NCBI GenBank assembly: GCA_013112575.1
Contig: JABFGG010000005.1
Span: forward strand, 1 to 64,000
Source of the DNA: Chloroflexota bacterium
Lineage (GTDB): Bacteria; Chloroflexota; Anaerolineae; Anaerolineales; UBA11579
DNA length: 64,000 nt
Reading direction: 5' to 3'
Numbering within the stretch: the stretch's first letter is position 1; every line of letters starts with the position of its first letter. The notes below the pieces were generated by a model. That model saw nothing but the letters and a program-made list of their open reading frames with translations. It made no database searches and was not told the origin of the DNA. Both the position numbers and the translations under genes were made by a program. Positions 58,324 through 64,000 of the stretch are shown one piece after another.

Positions 58324-59595
58324 CTAACCTCCCCACCCGCGCACCAGTAAGCCTTCTTCGGCTTCCTTGGGTGGTCGTAAACGATAGATCGTTCGGATAA
58401 TGGCAGGCGCGGCAGCAAATGCTAAGATCATGGCCTGCATGACTTGGATGATATCGATCGGAATACCGGCAGTTAACTGCATCTGCACAGCACCATTTCG
58501 CAAAAAGCCGAAAAGGAGTGCACCTAAAACCACACCGGCTGGGTGGCTTTTCCCTAGCAAGGCAAGTGCAATGGCGTCAAAACCATATCCAGATGAAAAG
58601 GCCAGTGCCAGGTTATGGTTCACCCCCAAAACCTCATTGATACCTGCAAGGCCTGCTAATCCACCGGAAAGTGACATAGCTACAATTGTGACCAGTGTGA
58701 TGTTCATGCCGGCATAGCGCGCCGCATTGGGGTTAGCGCCTACCGTGCGCAGGTCAAAACCCCAGCGTGTGCGGAAAAGGAACCACCAAACCAGCCAGGC
58801 AAAGCCCAGGGCAATGAAAAAGCCTATATGGAAACGTATCGGGTCTTCAAAGAGGCGCGGCAATTTGGCACTCTCTTCGATCAATGGGCTTACCGGGTTC
58901 GCAGATTCAGGGCGTTTTAATGGACCACGCAGCATAAATTCGCTTAGCCGGAAAGCAATATAGTTCATCATGATCGTATTGATGACCTCATGCCCCCCCG
59001 TTCGTGCCTTTAGAAATCCAGGGATGAAGCCCCACAAAGCGCCACCTGCAGCTCCAGCCAGCAAAGCCAATGGGATATGGATAACCGGGGGCAAACCTTT
59101 GATGGCGAAACCAACCCACACGCCTGTCATAGCGCCGACGAACAATTGGCCTTCAGCACCGATATTGAACAGACCGGCTCGGAAACCGAGCGCTACTGCC
59201 AATCCGGCGAAGATGTAAGGTGTTGATTGCACCAGACTTTCAAAGAAGGGGTTGAAGGCCCTGCGGATCTCCTCACCCTCACCAGCCTGAATGGCTGCGA
59301 TCATTCGAGCTGGGTCACCGATGGCCCCTGTGAAGAGCGCTACGTAAGATTTCCAAGCGGCATTAAGCCCTGTAAGAATGGCCTGTACCGGGGATTGAGC
59401 AAAGGTCGTATAGACTTCTTCTGTGGTCAGCGCCACGATCAAGCCACCCAGCAACAAACCTGTGATGATCGCTAAGATCGGGATCATCACGGGCCCGCTC
59501 ATGAGCTCCTCAAAGAAGATCTGCGTGGCGTTTTGCTTTTCTTCCTGCTCTTTTGGAACTTCGGACGCGTTCTCTTTCTTCTCTTCTTCAGCCAT
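58324..59595 (-). CDS. ABC permease of a BMP-family importer, first permease
   Basis: 423 aa. YufP/NupP-like BPD_transp_2 permease: AGLAVALGFRAGLFNIGAEGQLFVGAMTGVWVGF and RYAGMNITLVTIVAMSLSGGLAGLAGINEVLGVNHNL. The extreme N-terminus (EEEKKENASEVPKEQEEKQN) is charged. The ATPase gene precedes it by 33 nt and the second permease follows after 3 nt. Confidence 0.9.
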   Translation of the reverse strand: MAEEEKKENASEVPKEQEEKQNATQIFFEELMSGPVMIPILAIITGLLLGGLIVALTTEEVYTTFAQSPVQAILTGLNAAWKSYVALFTGAIGDPARMIAAIQAGEGEEIRRAFNPFFESLVQSTPYIFAGLAVALGFRAGLFNIGAEGQLFVGAMTGVWVGFAIKGLPPVIHIPLALLAGAAGGALWGFIPGFLKARTGGHEVINTIMMNYIAFRLSEFMLRGPLKRPESANPVSPLIEESAKLPRLFEDPIRFHIGFFIALGFAWLVWWFLFRTRWGFDLRTVGANPNAARYAGMNITLVTIVAMSLSGGLAGLAGINEVLGVNHNLALAFSSGYGFDAIALALLGKSHPAGVVLGALLFGFLRNGAVQMQLTAGIPIDIIQVMQAMILAFAAAPAIIRTIYRLRPPKEAEEGLLVRGWGG

Positions 59596-59628
59596 GTATC
59601 ATCCTAATTTTCAGTTCCTTTGAATTCA

Positions 59629-61254
59629 TCAAGACTTCTTTTTCCGGGATGAGCCGTTTTTCTTGGCTTTCGGGGAGGATTTTCTGGAACTACTTACTTT
59701 TTTATTGGATCCCGACGACTGCTTCTTTGTCTTAGCCTTTGTTTCTGATTTCACACCAGCCATCAAAAGGCCAACTTCCTCTTTACTTGTATCCTGCGCA
59801 GACACCACATCAATGATCTCACCGCGATACATCACCGCAATGCGGTCAGAAAGCTGCATGATCTCGTCTAATTCTGTAGAGACAAGCATGACGGCCACAC
59901 CTTTATCACGGCGATCGATCAACTGTCCGTGAATGTATTCGATCGAACCCACATCCAAACCACGCGTTGGTTGAGCCGCCACCAGGAATTTAATGGGTCG
60001 CGACAGTTCACGCGCTACGATCACTTTCTGTTGGTTACCACCGGATAACGAACCGGCCGTTGTCATTGCGCTGGGTGTGCGCACGTCGTATTCTTTGATG
60101 CGTTCCTCGGCGGTTTCTCGGATGGCTTCATCCTGAAGCACCACACCTTTCGCAAACGGCGCCTGATAATACGTGTTCAACACGAGGTTGTCCGTCAACG
60201 GATAACTCAAAACCAATCCGTCTTCCTGGCGATCTTCAGGGATATGGGCCGCGCCCAACTCCGTGATACGTCGCGGACTGGAATGAGTGATGTCAGTGCC
60301 CAATAATTCTATTGAGCCAGAAATTGCAGATTTGAGCCCGGTAACGGCACGCACCAGTTCAGTCTGGCCATTGCCCTGCACACCTGCGACCCCCAGAATC
60401 TCACCAGCACAAACATCAAAAGAAATCCCATCAACAGTGACCTGATTCTCATCATTGGCTACGACCAGATCTTTGACCTCTAACACCGCATCGCCCGGCT
60501 GGGCAACAGTTTTATCAACCGTGAGGTCTACGTCGCGCCCTACCATCATGGAGGCCAGTTTCTGCTGGTTGGCTTCTTTCGGAGTTGTAGAACCGATCAT
60601 TTTGCCGCGACGGATGACAGAAATCTGATCCGCCACATCTAGCACCTCACGCAGCTTATGCGTGATGAAGATGATCGACTTGCCCTGCTCAGTCAGGGAA
60701 CGCATGATTTTGAACAATTCATCCGCTTCTTGGGGGGTAAGTACAGCTGTAGGTTCGTCCAGGATGAGAATATCTGCCGAACGATACAACAGCTTGATGA
60801 TCTCCACACGCTGTTGCACACCCACAGGCAGGTTCTCAACCAGTGCCTCAGGAATGACTTCTAATTTGTACTGTTCGGATAAATCACGTATACGTTCAGC
60901 GGCCTGATTGCGATCCAGCAAGCCTGCCATGCGTGTCGCCTCATCACCAAGGAATACATTCTCAGTGACCGTAAAAACCGGGATCAGCATGAAATGCTGG
61001 TGCACCATCCCCACTCCGGCCTCAATGGCATCATTCGGTGAAAAGATCTCTTTACGTTCCCCATTGATGAAAATTTCACCCTCATCCGGCTGGTACAAGC
61101 CGTAAAGGATGTTCATCAAAGTCGTTTTACCCGCGCCGTTCTCCCCAAGCAGGGCATGAATCTCGCCCTTCTCTAGAGTAAGGTCAATTTGATCGTTTGC
61201 TAAAACACCGGGAAAACGTTTGGTAATGCCGCGTAGCTCTAAAACGGGCGCCAT
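59629..61254 (-). CDS. ABC ATPase with two nucleotide-binding domains (BMP-family importer) and basic C-terminal tail
   Basis: 541 aa. Two ABC modules: the first with GENGAGKTTLMN, GVQQRVEIIKLL and LILDEPTAVL; the second with GVQGNGQTELVRA, SGGNQQKVIVARELSR and a Walker B in LVAAQPTRGLDVGS (Gln for Asp/Glu), as in RbsA/YufO-type importers. Typically around 500 aa; the last about 40 residues are an extra tail rich in Lys, Ser and Arg (KKQSSGSNKKVSSSRKSS...). It energises the two permeases. Start ATG 61254 has GAGGAG upstream. Confidence 0.9.
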   Translation of the reverse strand: MAPVLELRGITKRFPGVLANDQIDLTLEKGEIHALLGENGAGKTTLMNILYGLYQPDEGEIFINGERKEIFSPNDAIEAGVGMVHQHFMLIPVFTVTENVFLGDEATRMAGLLDRNQAAERIRDLSEQYKLEVIPEALVENLPVGVQQRVEIIKLLYRSADILILDEPTAVLTPQEADELFKIMRSLTEQGKSIIFITHKLREVLDVADQISVIRRGKMIGSTTPKEANQQKLASMMVGRDVDLTVDKTVAQPGDAVLEVKDLVVANDENQVTVDGISFDVCAGEILGVAGVQGNGQTELVRAVTGLKSAISGSIELLGTDITHSSPRRITELGAAHIPEDRQEDGLVLSYPLTDNLVLNTYYQAPFAKGVVLQDEAIRETAEERIKEYDVRTPSAMTTAGSLSGGNQQKVIVARELSRPIKFLVAAQPTRGLDVGSIEYIHGQLIDRRDKGVAVMLVSTELDEIMQLSDRIAVMYRGEIIDVVSAQDTSKEEVGLLMAGVKSETKAKTKKQSSGSNKKVSSSRKSSPKAKKNGSSRKKKS

Positions 61255-61331
61255 AAGCTCCTCAATGTAAAGGGTCAATGAATACGAAATTCTACCATAG
61301 AGGCCCCCTCAACACCGCCCTAACTAAATAC

Positions 61332-61360
61332 AAAAACGGGAGCCTGGATAGGCTCCCGTT
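61332..61360. terminator. Terminator of the BMP lipoprotein gene
   Basis: AACGGGAGCCT (61335-61345) and AGGCTCCCGTT (61350-61360); on the minus strand the downstream run is TTTTTG. It separates the abundant lipoprotein transcript from the ATPase and permease genes. Confidence 0.85.
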
Positions 61361-61388
61361 AGTACTGCTAGATAGTGCTTGCTCGAGA

Positions 61389-62513
61389 CTACGGAGCGGT
61401 CTGGATGTCGCCAGCGATGATGCCGTCCACAATGGCGGCCAACTCAGCGCTGATATCTCCATCAAAGTTCGTCAATGGGGCAATGCCTACACCCTCGTTC
61501 TCCAGGGTGCCCACGAACAATGCTGTCTCGTAGGTACCTTCAGACACAGCTTGTGACATCAGGTACAGGGCCGAGTCCATGCGCTTCAACACCGAGGTCA
61601 ACACAATGTCAGCATACTCGGTGGACACTGTCCAGTCGTTGTCCACACCGATGATCCAGGCGTTGCCACGTTCCTGCACTGCAGCTGCTGTGCCCAATCC
61701 AACTGGGCCAGCCACAGGCATGATCACGTCGGCGCCTTCGTCCATCAAACTCTCGCCCAATGTGCGGCCATCATCCAGGCTCTCGAAGTTGCCTGTGAAC
61801 AGGCCATCCTGAGCCTCAGGGTCCCAGCCCAACACCGATACGTCCGTGCCGTTCTGGTCGTTGTAGTAACGTACGCCATAGACGTAACCATCCATGAAAG
61901 CAGTCACCGGCGGGATGTTGATACCACCGAAGGTACCTACTGTGCCTGTCTGGGTGGCAGCGGCAGCGGCATAACCGGCCAGGAAACCAGCCTGGTCAAT
62001 GCCGAACACGATGCCGGCCACATTGTCGTAGCCAGGATCATAGGCAAAGTCGACGATGGCGAAGTTCTGATCGGGGTTGGCTTCGGCAGCTGCGGCCACC
62101 GCATCACCCATCAAGAAGCCCACACCTACAACCAGGTCACAGCCTTCTTCGATGAAAGCATTCAGGTTGACCTCGTAGTCGGTCTGCTGCTGGGATTCAA
62201 GGAAAGAAACCTCAACACCAAAGTCAGCTTCGGCGCGCTCTAAGCCAGCCCAGGCGGTGGCGTTAAAGGACTTGTCGTCGATACCACCGACGTCCGTCAC
62301 TTGACATACGCTATGGGCCATCATTTCTTCTTCCATGGGTTCTTCTTCTTCCATGGGTTCTTCCATTTCTTCTTCAGCCGGTTCTTCAGCTGCGGGTTCT
62401 TCGGCTGCAGGCTCTTCAACTACAGGGGCTTCTGTTGCAGTGCCGCCGCAGGCTGCTAGCAATAAAGCTGAGACAACCAGGAGAGCCAGAAGGGGAAACA
62501 GTTTCTTACTCAT
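61389..62513 (-). CDS. BMP-family lipoprotein, substrate-binding protein of the importer
   Basis: 374 aa. Signal peptide and lipobox LLAACGG (lipidated C22), followed by a 45-residue Glu-rich linker (EEPAAEEPAEEEMEEPMEEE type), then the Bmp domain: VCQVTDVGGIDDKSFNATAWAGLERAEADFGVEVSFLESQQ, EEGCDLVVGVGFLMGDAV and VIMPVAGPVGLGTAAAVQE, typical of PnrA/BmpA nucleoside-binding proteins. It delivers substrate to the permeases at 57028-59595. Start ATG 62513, GGAGG 9 nt upstream. Confidence 0.92.
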   Translation of the reverse strand: MSKKLFPLLALLVVSALLLAACGGTATEAPVVEEPAAEEPAAEEPAEEEMEEPMEEEEPMEEEMMAHSVCQVTDVGGIDDKSFNATAWAGLERAEADFGVEVSFLESQQQTDYEVNLNAFIEEGCDLVVGVGFLMGDAVAAAAEANPDQNFAIVDFAYDPGYDNVAGIVFGIDQAGFLAGYAAAAATQTGTVGTFGGINIPPVTAFMDGYVYGVRYYNDQNGTDVSVLGWDPEAQDGLFTGNFESLDDGRTLGESLMDEGADVIMPVAGPVGLGTAAAVQERGNAWIIGVDNDWTVSTEYADIVLTSVLKRMDSALYLMSQAVSEGTYETALFVGTLENEGVGIAPLTNFDGDISAELAAIVDGIIAGDIQTAP

Positions 62514-62696
62514 GTGGTGCATCCTCCAAAGGATTGTGGATAAAGATGAAGTGCTTGGCGATTTCTCTCTTCGAGCACTTCACATTGCCATTTGGCATAC
62601 CGCGTAAGTGTAGCATTAAGGCTAATTGGAGGCAAGACGATTATTTTGGAGTTATCTTAAAATGTTTTAACTTGTCTATACAGAGGTGAACAGAGC

Positions 62697-63737
62697 TTAT
62701 TGTCGTTGCGTGGCGATGATTCCCGACTGTAAATCTTCGAGGATTTCCTCAATGTGCGCCAGCCGGCCTTCACTCAACAACCCGGTATTGATATCCGTGA
62801 AAACCAAGGGCGTGTTGATCTCACCCAGCACTTCACCAGCCAGCAAGCGCGGCAGGGCATTTACAAAAGCCTGTGTCAGATCTGGCTGGATGCTCATGAT
62901 CCAACGCCCCCGTACACTTTCACTGGGAGAACTGCTGCCAATGATGTTCATCTCGCGACTCGCCAGATAATCCATTAGCGCAGGATCATTGACCCCAGGC
63001 CCCAGGTAAACTGTTTGAACAGAGGTATTTACCAACACATCCGCGGCCGCCTGCCATTGTTCGCTCGTAGATGCAACCGTCGCCTCCGCAAAGATCGGAT
63101 ATTCGTAAAAAGGAGGGAACTTCTGGCGACACAATCCACAGAAAAAGGGCACTCCCGTTAAAAAGCCTTCGCGCGCTTGCTGCCCTGCTGTTGTATCAGA
63201 CACTGAAATGATTCCCACGCGCCATTCGTCTGTCATCATCGCCGCGATATAGCCAGCCATAAAGCCCTGATAGTCGGGGCGTCCACCCTGCCCCCCGATC
63301 ACAGTCAAGTTCCCGGCTGGAGCAGTTCCTTGAACGTTTAGAGACACAAAGCGTACTTGCGGCACTGCTATTACCAATTCCCCTAGATTGCTGGCAGGTG
63401 GCAAGGCCACCACCAGACGTATGTCACCTGCCAGAGTCTCGGGTGTCAGGGCTTGTTGCACTTCAACGAGCAGCCCTTGAGCATCTGCCTGCGATTGCAA
63501 TATTGGCTGCACTTGGGAAAATAAGTTTGGGTCAGTTTCCGGGGCAGCCCACAGGATTAATTTTGCAGGCTCAGAGACTTCCGGCGGCGGTTCGGTTGTC
63601 GGAGGCACCACGATTTCGGCTTGCGGGCTGGGAAGTTCCTCAACAGGTGTATCTGTGCCCCCACATCCAACTAAAATGAGGGATGTCAAAGCAATTGCAG
63701 GAATGAGCTTGAGAAGGAAATAGTTCAAATTGCGCAT
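62697..63737 (-). CDS. Second BMP-like lipoprotein (diverged)
   Basis: 346 aa. Signal peptide, lipobox LILVGC (lipidated C25), a Pro/Glu linker, and a BMP-like domain that keeps parts of the family pattern (GGQGGRPDYQGFMAGYIAAMMTDEWRVGIISVSDTTAGQQAREGF, and GPGVNDPALMDYLASREMNIIG). The BMP N-terminal block VTDVGGIDDKSFN is not recognisable. Probably a substrate-binding or sensing relative. A TAAAAT box ends 8 nt before the ATG, suggesting a leaderless mRNA. Confidence 0.7.
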   Translation of the reverse strand: MRNLNYFLLKLIPAIALTSLILVGCGGTDTPVEELPSPQAEIVVPPTTEPPPEVSEPAKLILWAAPETDPNLFSQVQPILQSQADAQGLLVEVQQALTPETLAGDIRLVVALPPASNLGELVIAVPQVRFVSLNVQGTAPAGNLTVIGGQGGRPDYQGFMAGYIAAMMTDEWRVGIISVSDTTAGQQAREGFLTGVPFFCGLCRQKFPPFYEYPIFAEATVASTSEQWQAAADVLVNTSVQTVYLGPGVNDPALMDYLASREMNIIGSSSPSESVRGRWIMSIQPDLTQAFVNALPRLLAGEVLGEINTPLVFTDINTGLLSEGRLAHIEEILEDLQSGIIATQRQ

Positions 63738-63799
63738 TGCGCCGTATTTTACTATCAGTTGTATAATTGACCCTAATTACTACCGAGTCAAATAAACCT

Positions 63800-64000
63800 A
63801 TGGATTTTACTCCTCTCGACGAACAACCCGACGACCCCTCGCAATTGCCTCCTGCGCGCCGTCGCCGCGCCCAGCGCCGCCTCGTCGCACCTATGACGGC
63901 GGACGAGCGCGCCGATTATTTAGAAGAGGTCATCAAGCGCGCCGCGCCTTCCTTTGATTTCTTTATGTTTTCATTGTTTGCCGGTGCCATCCTGGCTCTT
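63800..64000 (+). CDS. Start of a DUF389-like membrane protein (3' end outside window)
   Basis: 67 codons from ATG 63800 to the window edge. The N-terminus is acidic, then very Arg-rich (ARRRRAQRRL), then ADERADYLEEVIKRAAPSFDFFMFSLFAGAILAL, the beginning of a transmembrane helix. The PSFDFFMFSLFAGAILAL segment resembles the first helix of DUF389/TIGR00341 proteins. The remaining part is not in the window. It is divergent from the BMP-like gene. Confidence 0.55.
   Translation, partial: MDFTPLDEQPDDPSQLPPARRRRAQRRLVAPMTADERADYLEEVIKRAAPSFDFFMFSLFAGAILAL

Noticed and set aside
1..64000. CRISPR arrays, prophage, integrons or insertion sequences
   Set aside because: No regularly spaced repeat array, no transposase, integrase or phage structural genes, and no terminal inverted repeats with target duplications were seen.

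Overview
The window looks like a chromosome segment of a Chloroflexota bacterium, most probably class Anaerolineae. This is inferred from the gene families present, not from a marker gene. Supporting points are many lipoproteins, ABC importers and FHA proteins, an archaeal-style MetRS, and above all a eukaryote-like E1/E2/Ubl/RING/JAMM gene set. No rRNA, CRISPR array, prophage or intact insertion sequence is visible. There is one tRNA, tRNA-Val(CAC) at 5568-5641.

Layout. 1-7.3 kb: end of a probable solute-binding protein, two tandem LysM-M23 peptidase genes (the first frameshifted), a VOC protein behind a 34-bp perfect palindrome, a fatty-acid desaturase, a WW-repeat membrane protein, the tRNA and a ThDP-dependent enzyme. 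7.4-14.3 kb: a seven-gene operon, the highlight of the window. It encodes an E1-like enzyme fused to a GntR DNA-binding domain, a membrane-anchored RING-like protein, an E2 carrying an N-terminal ubiquitin-like (Ubl) domain, a free Ubl, a JAMM/JAB peptidase, a membrane FHA protein and a membrane VWA protein. 14.3-24 kb: ppc, small membrane proteins, a thioesterase, and a duplicated small-protein/membrane-protein cassette with an XRE regulator and paired operators. 24-31 kb: yceD-like gene, principal sigma factor, Nfu-type Fe-S protein, glutamate-family dehydrogenase and metG with a structured leader. 31-41 kb: DUF2071, LURP-one-like, PD40 lipoprotein, methyltransferase, pentapeptide-repeat lipoprotein, pncC, uvrC and DUF4173. 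41-47 kb: FHA protein, ECF sigma factor, zinc-finger protein, TPR protein, CopD-like protein and murJ. 47-56 kb: type II NADH dehydrogenase, a TetR-controlled ABC-2 exporter, and a dipeptide-type permease pair. 56-64 kb: a BMP-family nucleoside-type ABC importer with a second BMP-like lipoprotein.

How the highlighted genes may work together. E1 should adenylate the Ubl C-terminal glycine, E2 (C194) should accept it, the RING-like protein could act as a membrane ligase, and the JAMM protein should remove or process Ubl. The FHA and VWA proteins put the pathway at the membrane and possibly outside it. The E1 N-terminal wHTH is of FadR type, and an exact FadR-type operator (TGGTCTGACCA) lies just downstream of the operon's -10 box. 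This suggests that the activating enzyme represses its own operon. An internal terminator after the free Ubl gene would make Ubl more abundant than the downstream proteins.

At the scale of single promoters, several genes (ppc, uvrC, a leader ORF before metG, the 42.5-kb TPR gene and the second BMP-like gene) have a -10 box only 6-9 nt before the start codon, so leaderless mRNAs appear common here.
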